Made by a program: the position numbers and the translations under genes | The notes under the pieces: model-generated | Seen by the model: the letters and a program-made list of their open reading frames with translations, nothing else | Database searches by the model: none | What the model was told of the DNA's origin: nothing | Part shown: positions 1 through 8,432 of the stretch, in pieces | How the letters are laid out: the number at the start of each line of letters is the position of its first letter | How positions within the stretch are numbered: the first letter of the stretch is position 1 | DNA from: Corynebacterium sp. | GTDB lineage: Bacteria; Actinomycetota; Actinomycetes; Mycobacteriales; Mycobacteriaceae | Reading direction: 5' to 3' | Assembly (NCBI RefSeq): GCF_022712275.1 | Contig: NZ_JALAGU010000013.1 | Location: forward strand, 1-64,000 | Length of the DNA: 64,000 bases

Positions 1-287
1 ATACCCCACCCCCCAAAAACTCCCCTAAAACAATAAACCGTCCTTCCTAAATATTTGTAACCCCTCCCCAATGCCCCAACTCCCCCCCCCCCCCGCTTGC
101 ACCCTCGAGAATGTCAGAATTGCCTCCACCGCAATCGCATCTATCTTTGTCGAGAAACTCGGTCGGCAACATCTCTTCCAGATCAGGACCAATGTCCACC
201 AGATCAATTCTTTCGACGGAAGAGCTACCGGAGCCACCGCATCCGGCTACAACTACGATCTATGCAGACACGGCCGCAAGATGCTCT
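1..287. other. Edge region without a supportable gene; poly-C tract
   Basis: Short open frames occur on both strands but none has a recognisable family or a good ribosome binding site. The first 100 bases are strikingly poor in G on the plus strand and contain a run of 13 C at 82-94. Composition is clearly more AT-rich than in the rest of the window. I see nothing here that I can call with confidence. Confidence 0.5.
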
Positions 288-1119
288 TTACTTTTTACGC
301 AACAAACACCAGGTGAGAGCTTGGCGTGCTGTCAAGCGATGACCGCAAACTTCTTGAAAGCCGCCTAGGTTCGGAATCGTGCCGCCTTGGATTCTGGGGC
401 CGTTCCAGCAAGCTGCCTCGACGATCGAGTATTTAGAACCACCTTTAGTGGCTTGAGCCCTACCCTCCATCCAGACGAGGACGTCGAAGATCCGGAGCAG
501 CGACACATCGGTCGGAAGCCCGGCTTCATCATGGACATCGGCGGGGAACCCATGCAAGCTGTTGTCCTGACACGCCTCATGCACAGTGCCGACGAAGCTT
601 CCAGCCGTTCATCACATCCGCCGGTCGAACCAGGTCCCGACCCACCTTGTCAATGACCGGGTACAACTGCGGTCGCTTGCGCGCAATCAGCTTGGATGCA
701 GTAGTAACCCCGATGCCCCGCACACTGGTGAGAAGCTCTTCCGACTTCCAAGGAGCCCACTGGCCATCGACTGGCTCACGAGCCTCCCACAGAGGCATAC
801 CGATCGGAATTCGTTCCAGGAGAAAGGTAACCTGCTTCCCAAAATCCGGATCTAGGAGCAGGCGGCGAGCCGCCACACCCGGCACATACACGCTCAGTAG
901 CTCAACTGACACCAGATCGACAGCCGTGAACTCATTCAGTTTACTGCTCCGAGTAGCTGATGGATCGAACTCGTCGAATCAGGCACCCGTGTAACTCTTC
1001 CGCTCGGATGGCTCGTCGCCTGGATACCTGGACCAGTAGTAGTTCCGCAGCGACGCAACCGCACGACCAGCATCATGTTTCTCTATGACCTCGGGCAGAT
1101 TCAGCCCTTGCTTCGGCAT
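288..1119 (-). pseudogene. DUF6308-like gene, broken by a stop and a frameshift
   Basis: Three consecutive minus-strand pieces read as one protein. An ATG at 1119 opens a frame ending ...KSYTGA followed by an in-frame TGA at 981-979. The same frame then continues through ...FTAVDLVSVELLSV to a stop near 577. The following segment (LPTDVSLLRIFDVLVWMEGRA) lies in another frame from about 584 downward, so a frameshift near 580-600 is also needed. The combined order resembles the DUF6308 family, whose function is unknown to me. A GTG at 912 could start an internal fragment, but it lacks the N-terminal part. The true 3' end is uncertain; similarity fades after about 450. Either the gene is decayed or two sequencing errors are present. 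Confidence 0.6.
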
Positions 1120-1168
1120 GAGAAATGAGCCTACGCGAGAATCCCTGCGGTCATCCCCGCTGCAGCAA

Positions 1169-1233
1169 ATCTGCGTCAGGCACGAATCGCGATATCCGTG
1201 CCACGGATGACCGAATCTGTGCCTGACGCAGAT
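1169..1233. repeat. 15-bp perfect inverted repeat with inner palindrome
   Basis: Arms at 1169-1183 (atctgcgtcaggcac) and 1219-1233 are exact inverse complements. Inside lies a second hairpin (1194-1200 with 1202-1208) and the palindrome atcgcgat at 1186-1193. It lies 45 bases beyond the nadC stop, so it may act as a transcription terminator, although no T-run follows. It could instead be a small dispersed palindromic element; copies elsewhere in the genome would decide. Confidence 0.6.
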
Positions 1234-1277
1234 CTGAAGCCCACCCCACCCTGCCTCCACCGGGGAGGGCAAGCGCG

Positions 1278-2255
1278 TCACTCCAGGTCGAGGCCGATGT
1301 CCAGGGAAGTGACAGAGTGGGTCAGCCCACCGACGGCGACGGAGTCCACGCCGGAGGCCGCGTAATCTCCGACCACGTCGAGAGTCAGACCACCGGAGGA
1401 CTCGAGCAGCACATTCGGCGCCTTCTCCGTACGCATGCCGACCGCGACGACCGTGTCCACGACGGAGAAGTTGTCCAGTAGCACCTGCTGTGGCGGACGC
1501 TTCAGCGCCAGCACCTCACGCAGCTGCACGAGGTTGTCGACCTCCACCTCGCACCACAGTTCCGGGTGCGCGGCACGCACGGCCAGGTAGGCGTCCACCA
1601 CTCCACCACCGGCGGTGACATGGTTGTCCTTGACCATCGCCTGGTCAGAGAGGTTGTAGCGGTGCGGCACTCCGCCGCCGTGGACCACGGCCCGCTTCTC
1701 CAGCAGACGCAGCCCCGGCAGGGTCTTACGGGAATCCCGGACAGCGACCGAATGGTCCTCAGGCGCGGTCTCCTCCACCGCGGACACCCAGGCCGCGGTC
1801 TGCGTCGCCACACCGGAGGCGTGGGAGAGCATGTTGAGTACCGTGCGCTCCAGCTGCAGGATCGCGCGCACCGGACCTGTGAGCACGCCCACCGTGTCGC
1901 CCGGCGCGACGACCGCACCGTTGGCCACTGCGTCAGTCAGCGCGACCGCCCCACCGAGCACGGCGGCGAAGGACGGCTCTGCGGCCTCGACGAGGATGGA
2001 GCGGACGGCATCGATACCGGAGACCACGCCACCGGACCGGGCGACCAACAGACCGCGTCCGGTCTCGCCCTTCGCAACGGTGGCCAACGTCGTGGCGTCC
2101 CCGTCGGAGAGGTCCTCCGACAGGGCGGTCCGGGCGAGAGTGGTGAACAGGGAGGGTGCGCAGCCCAGGTCGCCCAGCGGGGCGGTGTAGGGGAAACGCT
2201 GATCAGCCGGGAACATCTCCCGACGCGAAGTCTTGGTAACAGGCACGGCGGACAA
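1278..2255 (-). CDS. nadC: Nicotinate-nucleotide pyrophosphorylase (quinolinate phosphoribosyltransferase)
   Basis: Cytosolic enzyme that converts quinolinate and PRPP to nicotinate mononucleotide, CO2 and pyrophosphate, the third step of de novo NAD synthesis. The 325-residue product shows the QPRTase signatures: DSRKTLPG near 174-181, HRYNLSDQAMVKDNH near 198-212, the EVEVDN strand near 236 and LESSGG near 285. The length is slightly above the usual 280-300 because of the N-terminus. The TTG start at 2255 lies two bases after the nadA stop, so coupling is likely; an ATG at 2216 (MFPADQRFPY) is an alternative start. No nadB is adjacent. Confidence 0.93.
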   Translation of the reverse strand: MSAVPVTKTSRREMFPADQRFPYTAPLGDLGCAPSLFTTLARTALSEDLSDGDATTLATVAKGETGRGLLVARSGGVVSGIDAVRSILVEAAEPSFAAVLGGAVALTDAVANGAVVAPGDTVGVLTGPVRAILQLERTVLNMLSHASGVATQTAAWVSAVEETAPEDHSVAVRDSRKTLPGLRLLEKRAVVHGGGVPHRYNLSDQAMVKDNHVTAGGGVVDAYLAVRAAHPELWCEVEVDNLVQLREVLALKRPPQQVLLDNFSVVDTVVAVGMRTEKAPNVLLESSGGLTLDVVGDYAASGVDSVAVGGLTHSVTSLDIGLDLE

Positions 2256-2257
2256 AC

Positions 2258-3352
2258 TTACTCCCCACCGCCCGGATTTCCGACAGCGATCATCCGCTCC
2301 ACCGCCCGACGTGCCTTTTCCGCCACGTCAGGGGCAACGTCGACCTCGTCTGCGCCCAGGGCGAGACAGCGCAGCAGCGCCGCCGGGGTGATCATCTTCA
2401 TGTACGGGCACGCCGCCCGCTCGTTGACGGGTGCGAAGTCGACGTCCGGGGCCACGCCGCGCAGCTGGTGGAGCATGCCGACCTCCGTGGCGACGAGCAC
2501 CTTGCCGCGTCCGGCGTCGGACGCCACCTTCGCCGAGGTGAGCATCTCTCCGGTGGAGAGCATGTGGACGCGTTCCGGGGCGATGACGCCCTCACCCGCC
2601 AGGTAGATAGCGGAGTTGGCGCAGCCGCACTCAGGGTGGATGAACAGGTCGGCGTCCGGATTCTCCTCGGCCCGGCGCGCCAGTTCCGGCCCGGAGATCC
2701 CGGCGTGGACGTGGCACTCCCCGGCCCAGACGTGGATATTGTCGCGGCCGGTCTGGCGGCGCACATGGGCGCCGAGGAACTGGTCCGGACCGAAGAGGAT
2801 CTCCTTGTCCGCGGGCAGTCCGGCGACCACGTCGACGGCGTTGGAGCTGGTGCAGCAGACGTCGGTGAGGCCTTTCACCGCGGCGGTGGTGTTGATGTAG
2901 CTGACCACCAGGGCGTCCGGGTGCTCGGCCTTCCACTCCGCCAGTTCGGTCTCGGTGAGGGAGTCCGCCAGGGAGCAGCCCGCCTCGGCGTCCGGGATGA
3001 GGACGGTCTTGTCCGGCGAGAGGATCTTCGCGGTCTCTGCCATGAAGTGCACGCCGCAGAAGACGATGACCTCGGCGTCGGTCTCCGCGGCGATGCGGGA
3101 CAGGGCCAGGGAGTCGCCCGTGTGGTCGGCGATGTCCTGGATTTCGGGCAGCTCGTAGTTGTGGGCGAGGATCACGGCATTGCGGGCCTTCTTCAGCCGA
3201 CGGATCTCCTCGGCCCAGTCTTCGTTACCGTCGATCCCTTCCCAGCGTCCGACCGGTCCGTCGGGGCCGACGTGGCCGGGGGCGCGGTGTACGGCGGACA
3301 GTAGTCGGCTGTCCAGCGCATCCAGTGTCTGAGGAGTGGTCGTCACAGTCAT
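2258..3352 (-). CDS. nadA: Quinolinate synthase A
   Basis: Iron-sulfur enzyme that condenses iminoaspartate with dihydroxyacetone phosphate to make quinolinate for NAD synthesis. The 364 residues carry the three cluster cysteine contexts of the NadA family: AGCSLAD near 126, GECHVHAG near 212 and ACPYMKM near 320. ILAHNYE near 61-67 and the HPECGC segment near 239-244 are also present. The ATG start follows a TATGAT hexamer by 8 bases and has no Shine-Dalgarno sequence, so the mRNA is probably leaderless. It is the first gene of a nadA-nadC unit. In C. glutamicum a Nudix-related NAD regulator precedes nadA; here a divergent PLP-protein gene occupies that place. Confidence 0.94.
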   Translation of the reverse strand: MTVTTTPQTLDALDSRLLSAVHRAPGHVGPDGPVGRWEGIDGNEDWAEEIRRLKKARNAVILAHNYELPEIQDIADHTGDSLALSRIAAETDAEVIVFCGVHFMAETAKILSPDKTVLIPDAEAGCSLADSLTETELAEWKAEHPDALVVSYINTTAAVKGLTDVCCTSSNAVDVVAGLPADKEILFGPDQFLGAHVRRQTGRDNIHVWAGECHVHAGISGPELARRAEENPDADLFIHPECGCANSAIYLAGEGVIAPERVHMLSTGEMLTSAKVASDAGRGKVLVATEVGMLHQLRGVAPDVDFAPVNERAACPYMKMITPAALLRCLALGADEVDVAPDVAEKARRAVERMIAVGNPGGGE

Positions 3353-3360
3353 GACGAAGA

Positions 3361-3366
3361 ATCATA
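3361..3366 (-). promoter_or_regulatory. Probable -10 element of nadA, leaderless start
   Basis: TATGAT on the minus strand ends 8 bases before the nadA ATG. There is no ribosome binding site in between, which fits a leaderless transcript. No good -35 hexamer is evident. Confidence 0.55.
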
Positions 3367-3411
3367 CGGTGTTCAGCTGCGTAAGGACCACAAATATGGA
3401 ATTATCCGGGA

Positions 3412-4617
3412 ATGAGTGTTCCCCGTCCTTCCGTCCGCGCCGCCGTCGCAGACCGTGAGGCGCCGTTCAGTGTCCTCGACCTGGACGCCGCCCTCGCCAA
3501 CACCGCCGATCTCGTCCGCCGGGCGTCCGGCACTCCGGTCCGACTGGCCACGAAATCCGTCCGTATCCGCCCGCTGATCTCCCGCCTTCTGGAGTGCGAG
3601 GGCATCAAGGGCCTGCTGGCCTACCACCTCGGTGAGGCTCTCTGGCTCGTCGACGGACAGGTCAGCGACGACATCCTCGTCGCCTACCCCTGTGTCACTC
3701 CGTCACTGATGCAACAGCTCACGGCGGAGACCCGCTACCTGGACGCGGTGACCGTCATGGTCGACAGCGTCGAGCACCTCGACCTGCTGGACGCTGCGTC
3801 CCCGCCCGAGGACCGCGCCGGTACCGTCCGCGTCTGCCTCGACGTGGACGCCTCACTCAGCGTCGGCCCGCTCCACCTCGGCGCGCGTCGCTCGCCGGTG
3901 CACACCGTGGAGGACGCCACGCGTCTGGCCGAGCAGGTCTGCGCCCGGCCCGGTGTGGAACTCGTCGGCATCATGGCCTACGAGGGACAGGTCGCCGGCA
4001 CCACCGACACCTCCCCGGCAGTTGCGGCGATGAAGGCAGCCTCGGTGAAGGAACTGGCCGGGCGCCGCGCGAAGGTCGTCGCCGCGGTCCGCAGCATCGT
4101 CGAGACCCACGGCGGGCAGCTGGAGTTCGTCAACGGCGGTGGCACCGGCTCGGCGGAGACCACCGCCGCCGAGGACGCCGTCACCGAGATCGGCGCGGGC
4201 TCCGGGATCATCGGTTCCGGACTCTTCGACCACTACCGCACCTTCTCCCCCGCAGCCGCCGAATGGTTCGTGCTGCCGGTGGTACGCCGTGCCGCCGCAG
4301 ACATCGTCACCGTCGCCGGAGGCGGACGCATCGCCTCCGGTGTCCCGGGTGCCGACCGCGTGCCGACCGTGGACTACCCCGCCGGACTGTCCTTCTCCGC
4401 CACGGAGGGCGCCGGTGAGGTCCAGACCCCGTTGCGCGGAGCCGCCGCCCGCGACCTGGGCCTCGGTGACCAGGTGTGGTTCCGTCACGCCAAGGCCGGC
4501 GAGCAGTCCGAGTGGACCGACCGGGTCACCGTCGTCTCCCGCGACCCCGCCGACAACACCACCCACGTCATCGCCGACTGGCCCACGTACCGCGGCGAAG
4601 GAAAGAGCTTCGTATGA
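3412..4617 (+). CDS. Amino acid deaminase/aldolase, alanine racemase-type PLP protein
   Basis: A 401-residue fold-type III PLP protein of the group annotated as amino acid deaminase/aldolase or D-threonine-aldolase-like. The N-terminal segment FSVLDLDAALANTADLV followed by RLATKSVR is typical; Lys48 is the expected Schiff-base lysine. The C-terminal third (FRHAKAGEQSEW) resembles the metal-binding domain of D-threonine aldolases and D-serine dehydratases. The substrate cannot be deduced. The start ATG lies 6 bases after aattat with no ribosome binding site, so it may be leaderless. The stop overlaps the next start (ATGA), tying it to the oxidase gene as a two-gene operon diverging from nadA. 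Confidence 0.82.
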   Translation: MSVPRPSVRAAVADREAPFSVLDLDAALANTADLVRRASGTPVRLATKSVRIRPLISRLLECEGIKGLLAYHLGEALWLVDGQVSDDILVAYPCVTPSLMQQLTAETRYLDAVTVMVDSVEHLDLLDAASPPEDRAGTVRVCLDVDASLSVGPLHLGARRSPVHTVEDATRLAEQVCARPGVELVGIMAYEGQVAGTTDTSPAVAAMKAASVKELAGRRAKVVAAVRSIVETHGGQLEFVNGGGTGSAETTAAEDAVTEIGAGSGIIGSGLFDHYRTFSPAAAEWFVLPVVRRAAADIVTVAGGGRIASGVPGADRVPTVDYPAGLSFSATEGAGEVQTPLRGAAARDLGLGDQVWFRHAKAGEQSEWTDRVTVVSRDPADNTTHVIADWPTYRGEGKSFV

Positions 4618-5924
4618 CCACCACCTGGCACAACTGGTCCGGTGCACAGACCGCGCACCCGCAGGCGTTCGTCCAGCCCGCGACCGAGGCCGAACTCCTC
4701 GGCGTCATCACGGACGCCGCGTCCCGTGGTATGCATGTGAAGACCGTCGGCGCGGGGCACTCCTTCACCCCGACTGCGGTGACCGACGGCATCCTGGTCA
4801 ACCTCGACAACCTGACCGGCCTGGTCCACGTCGACAAGGACGCCATGGAGGTCACCTTCCTCGCCGGTACCCGGCTGCGGGACATCCCCGGACTGCTCAA
4901 GCCACACGGGCTCGCCCTGGCCAACCAGGGTGACGTGGATCCGCAGGCGCTCGCCGGTGCGCTGTCGACCTCCACCCACGGCACGGGTGTCGGGTACACC
5001 GGCTTCGCCGGCATGGTCCGGCGGCTGCGCATCGTCACCGCCGACGGTGTGGTCCATGATGCCGGACCCGGTGACCCGCTCTTCGAGTACGGCCGTGTGA
5101 GCATCGGCGCGCTCGGCGTCCTGACGCAGGTGACGATGGCGGTGGTGGACACGTTCATCCTCTCCGCCGTGGAAAAGGCCGAGCCGCTGGGACCGGTGGT
5201 GGAGAACTTCGCCGCCCTGGCCCACGAGGTCGACCACCTGGAGTACTACTGGTTCCCCGGTACCGACGTCGCCCACGTCAAGCGCAACACCCGTCACCCG
5301 CTGTCCGACCGGGGCACCGTCCCCGGGCCGGTGCCGCGCTGGAAGTCGGTCATCGACGATGAACTGGTGAGCAACGCCGCCTACGGCGCGATGTGCCGGG
5401 TCATGTCCATGGCCCCGAGGACCACCGGGTTCTTCAACCGGGTCTCCGCAGGTGCCCTGGCCCAGCGTGAGTACGCCGACGTCGCCCACGACGTCTTCGT
5501 CTCCAAGCGCCGGGTGCGGTTCAACGAGATGGAGTACTCCGTGCCCCTGGCGGACGCCCCGGAGGTGCTCGCCGAGGTCCACCGCGTCATCGACACCTGC
5601 GGCATCCCGGTGGGCTTCCCCATCGAGGTCCGCGCCACCGCCGCTGACGATGTGCCGTTGTCCACGGCGAAGGGACGTGAGTCCTGCTACATCGCCGCGC
5701 ACCGCTACCACCGTGACGACTACCGCGAGTTCTTCCGGGTCATCGAGCCGATCCTCGTCGCCGCGGGAGGACGCCCCCACTGGGGCAAGCACCACACCCT
5801 GGGGTTCGCGGAACTCTCGACGGTGCATGACGATCTCCACACCGTGGCGGATCTACGGGCGCAGGTCGACCCGGACGGGGTGTTCCGCAACCGCTACGTC
5901 GACCGGGTCTTCGGGCTGGGATGA
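4614..5924 (+). CDS. FAD-linked sugar-1,4-lactone oxidase (D-arabinono/L-gulonolactone type)
   Basis: A 436-residue FAD oxidoreductase. The N-terminal FAD_binding_4 domain shows VGAGHSFTPTAVTDG near 45-59 and GALSTSTHGTG near 115-125. The C-terminal ALO domain ends with the family motif HWGKHH near 389-394. Relatives oxidise L-gulono- or D-arabinono-1,4-lactone, but the physiological substrate here is unknown. I chose the ATG at 4614 because it overlaps the upstream stop by ATGA and begins at the expected residue; longer open frame upstream is readthrough in the antecedent gene's region. The last 31 bases overlap the convergent rarD gene. Confidence 0.85.
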   Translation: MTTTWHNWSGAQTAHPQAFVQPATEAELLGVITDAASRGMHVKTVGAGHSFTPTAVTDGILVNLDNLTGLVHVDKDAMEVTFLAGTRLRDIPGLLKPHGLALANQGDVDPQALAGALSTSTHGTGVGYTGFAGMVRRLRIVTADGVVHDAGPGDPLFEYGRVSIGALGVLTQVTMAVVDTFILSAVEKAEPLGPVVENFAALAHEVDHLEYYWFPGTDVAHVKRNTRHPLSDRGTVPGPVPRWKSVIDDELVSNAAYGAMCRVMSMAPRTTGFFNRVSAGALAQREYADVAHDVFVSKRRVRFNEMEYSVPLADAPEVLAEVHRVIDTCGIPVGFPIEVRATAADDVPLSTAKGRESCYIAAHRYHRDDYREFFRVIEPILVAAGGRPHWGKHHTLGFAELSTVHDDLHTVADLRAQVDPDGVFRNRYVDRVFGLG

Positions 5925-6814
5925 GTGGGCTGGGTCAGTCTCGGACGCCGCGGCACATTGAACAGTGTGTCCGTGGTGAAGATGATCACCGCCACCCAGA
6001 TCAGGCCGAAGCCGACCCAGCGCGCCGGTTCAATGTGTTCGTGGACGACGAAGACCGCCCACAGCATCTGCAGCACGGGAGTGATGTACTGGATCATTCC
6101 CAAGGTCGTCAGTGAGAGTTCGTGGGCGGCGCGGGCGAAGCACAGCAGCGGCAGTGCGGTGACCACACCGGCGGTCATGAGCAGCAGCACGTGACCCACG
6201 CCGTGGTCGCCCTGGACCATCGTGTTGGTTCCCTGGGTCTGCAGCCAGGCGAGGTAGAGCACGCCCACCGGGGCGAGCACCAGGGTCTCGGCGGTGAGCG
6301 ACCGCAGCGGGGGCAGTGGCACCTTCTTCTTCATCAGACCGTAGAGCCCGAAGGAGAACGCCAGCGCCAGTGACACCACCGGCGGCGTCCCCAGGGCGAC
6401 GGTGAGGATGATGACCGCCACCCCGGCCACGCCGACGGAGACCCACTGCATCATCCGGAGTCGCTCCCGCAGTACGAGCACACCGAGAAGGACGCTGACC
6501 AGCGGGTTGATGAAGTATCCCAGGGCGGCGTCGGCGACATGGTCGTTGTTCACCGCGTAGATGTACAGGCCCCAGTTCCCGGCGATGAGGACGGCGGCCA
6601 CGGCGATGCGTCCCCACTGCCGCAGGGAGAGCTGACGGAGCCAGCGGAAGCCACCGCCGTGGTTGCGCCCGAGCAGCAGCAGGACGACGGCGACGAACGC
6701 CAGGGTCCACACGAAACGGTGGGCCAGGATCTCCATCGGGTCGGCCGGCTCGAGGAGCGGGAAGAATGCGGGGAAGAAGCCCCACATCAGGTAGCAGGCG
6801 ACTCCCCAGATCAC
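5894..6814 (-). CDS. rarD: RarD-type EamA permease
   Basis: A 306-residue integral membrane protein of the drug/metabolite transporter superfamily, RarD branch, with about ten hydrophobic helices. The N-terminus GVACYLMWGFFPAFFPLLE and the motif EILAHRFVW near 29-37 are characteristic of RarD. The substrate is unknown; the name comes from a chloramphenicol phenotype of homologues. The GTG start overlaps the stop of the upstream membrane-protein gene (GTGA), so it is probably the last gene of the lspA-rluD-like chain. Its 3' end overlaps the lactone oxidase tail to tail. Confidence 0.88.
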   Translation of the reverse strand: MIWGVACYLMWGFFPAFFPLLEPADPMEILAHRFVWTLAFVAVVLLLLGRNHGGGFRWLRQLSLRQWGRIAVAAVLIAGNWGLYIYAVNNDHVADAALGYFINPLVSVLLGVLVLRERLRMMQWVSVGVAGVAVIILTVALGTPPVVSLALAFSFGLYGLMKKKVPLPPLRSLTAETLVLAPVGVLYLAWLQTQGTNTMVQGDHGVGHVLLLMTAGVVTALPLLCFARAAHELSLTTLGMIQYITPVLQMLWAVFVVHEHIEPARWVGFGLIWVAVIIFTTDTLFNVPRRPRLTQPTHPSPKTRST

Positions 6815-7497
6815 GGCGCGGGAGCCTCCGGCAGATCCTCGGGCAGGTCTTCGGCAGGCGGGGTGTCCTCCAGCGGACGCATGCCGAACCGGCCGTAGAC
6901 GGCGTCCTCCGGCAGCGGCTCCACGGCGCGCACCCCGGGGGTGGCCGCCAGGGAGTGCAGCTCGGCAGGCGTCCCGTGGACGATGACGCCGGTGATCCCC
7001 AGCGCCTCATCGGTGTCCGGAATGCCGGCGGAAACGGCGACACGGTGACGGGCCCGGGCGAAGACGTCCTCACGGCGGTGGCCGACCGAGGGCTCGGGCA
7101 GGGCCCACTGCACCCCACCGGCGAGCAGGGTGCTCACCCGCAGACCCGGCTGGTCCGTGAAGAGCGCGGTCAGGGCGGCGACATCCGCCGGGCCCTCCGG
7201 GGACACCAGGGCCCACCGCGGGGCATCCCCGGTCGTTTCGGCGAGAGCCTCACCGGCCCGGGCGAGATAGTCTTCGGTGGACTCGCCGGTCTCCGGGCCG
7301 AGGACATCACCGTTGATCGCGGTGGCCTGCGACATCCGGTCGGAGTTCGACAGGGCGAAAACGGTCACCACCAGGGCGATGAGGCAGGCCACGGACAGCC
7401 ACATCACCCAGGCGGGACGACGGGTGTCCTCCCACTCGAGCCTGCGCCGCGTCCGTTTGTCGGCAGGGATCTGCTCGGCGGACCGGAACCTGCCCAT
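6811..7497 (-). CDS. Single-span membrane protein of unknown function
   Basis: A 228-residue protein that I do not recognise. After a basic, charged start (residues 1-28) comes one hydrophobic span near 29-52, then an extracytoplasmic domain of mixed alpha/beta appearance, and an acidic proline-rich tail with repeated PED/PEA units. The ATG at 7497 was chosen because it overlaps the upstream pseudouridine synthase stop by ATGA; the longer open frame would overlap that gene by 117 bases. It sits between the RluD-like gene and rarD in a translationally coupled chain. No catalytic motif is visible. Confidence 0.7.
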   Translation of the reverse strand: MGRFRSAEQIPADKRTRRRLEWEDTRRPAWVMWLSVACLIALVVTVFALSNSDRMSQATAINGDVLGPETGESTEDYLARAGEALAETTGDAPRWALVSPEGPADVAALTALFTDQPGLRVSTLLAGGVQWALPEPSVGHRREDVFARARHRVAVSAGIPDTDEALGITGVIVHGTPAELHSLAATPGVRAVEPLPEDAVYGRFGMRPLEDTPPAEDLPEDLPEAPAP

Positions 7498-8432
7498 CAG
7501 TTCGTCTCCCGTAACCGGTCGAGCGCGGTCTGCAGGTCCGCCGGGTACGGCGACTCGATGTCCATCCACCGGCCGTCCGGGTGCAGGAACCCGAGGTGGA
7601 CGGCGTGGAGCCATTGACGCACCAGACCCAGCCGCTTCGACAGCGTCGGATCGGCGCCGTACATCGGGTCACCGGCGCACGGGTGGTGCAGGGCCGAGAA
7701 ATGGACGCGGATCTGGTGGGTGCGTCCGGTCTCCAGGTGGACACGCACCAGGGTGGCCTCGCGGAAGGCCTCGATGGTCTCGTAGTGGGTGACGGCGTGG
7801 CGTCCCCCGTCTTGGACGGCGAACTTCCAGCCGTGGCCGGGATGACGTGCGACAGGCGCGTCAATGGTGCCGTCGGTCGGGTCCGGGTGCCCCTGGACGA
7901 GCGCATGGTAGGTCTTGTCGACCGTGCGGTCGCGGAAGGCCCGCTTGAGGACCGTGTAGGCGCGCTCGGACGCCGCGACCGCCATGACACCGGAGGTGCC
8001 GACATCGAGGCGGTGCACGATCCCCTTGCGCTCCGGCGGTCCGGAGGTCGAGATCCGGTACCCGGCGGCGGCCAGACCGGAGGTGACGGTCGGGCCCTCC
8101 CAGCCGATCGTGGGATGGGCGGCGACACCGACCGGTTTATCGACGACGATGACGTCGTCGTCGGAGTAGAGGATGTCCATGCCCTCGACGACACGGGCCG
8201 GCTCGGCGGCGAGGTCACGGGGTGGGGCAGGAAGGGTGACGTCGAGCCAGGCACCGTCGACGAGCCGGTCCGACTTGCCGGCGGTCTTCCCGTCCTGGAC
8301 GATGTCGCCCGCCTCGGCGAGCTCGGCGACGACGGTGCGGGACAGGCCGAGCAGCTTCGACAGGCCGGCGTCCACCCGCATGCCCGCCAGGCCACCGGGC
8401 ACGGGCATCATCCTCGACTCACGGTCGCTCAT
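7497..8432 (-). CDS. RluD/RluA-family 23S rRNA pseudouridine synthase
   Basis: A 311-residue enzyme that isomerises uridine to pseudouridine in RNA. An S4 RNA-binding domain spans about residues 14-70 (MRVDAGLSKLLGLSRT). The catalytic domain has VVDKPVGVAAHP near 96-107 and the signature HRLDVGTSG near 140-148, with Asp143 as the expected nucleophile. The last part contains HQIRVHFSALHHP and PMYG, usual in the family. It is most like RluD, but RluA/RluC specificity cannot be excluded. The ATG overlaps the lspA stop (ATGA). The lspA-rluD order is common in actinobacteria. Confidence 0.9.
   Translation of the reverse strand: MSDRESRMMPVPGGLAGMRVDAGLSKLLGLSRTVVAELAEAGDIVQDGKTAGKSDRLVDGAWLDVTLPAPPRDLAAEPARVVEGMDILYSDDDVIVVDKPVGVAAHPTIGWEGPTVTSGLAAAGYRISTSGPPERKGIVHRLDVGTSGVMAVAASERAYTVLKRAFRDRTVDKTYHALVQGHPDPTDGTIDAPVARHPGHGWKFAVQDGGRHAVTHYETIEAFREATLVRVHLETGRTHQIRVHFSALHHPCAGDPMYGADPTLSKRLGLVRQWLHAVHLGFLHPDGRWMDIESPYPADLQTALDRLRETN

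Noticed and set aside
71..316. Plus-strand frame of 81 residues at the window edge (and an opposing 70-residue frame)
   Set aside because: No ribosome binding site, overlapping frames on both strands, no recognisable motif, and it runs through the C-13 homopolymer.
577..912. Calling the 111-residue frame an independent gene
   Set aside because: Its sequence continues both upstream past the TGA and downstream in another frame as one DUF6308-like protein, so it is a fragment.
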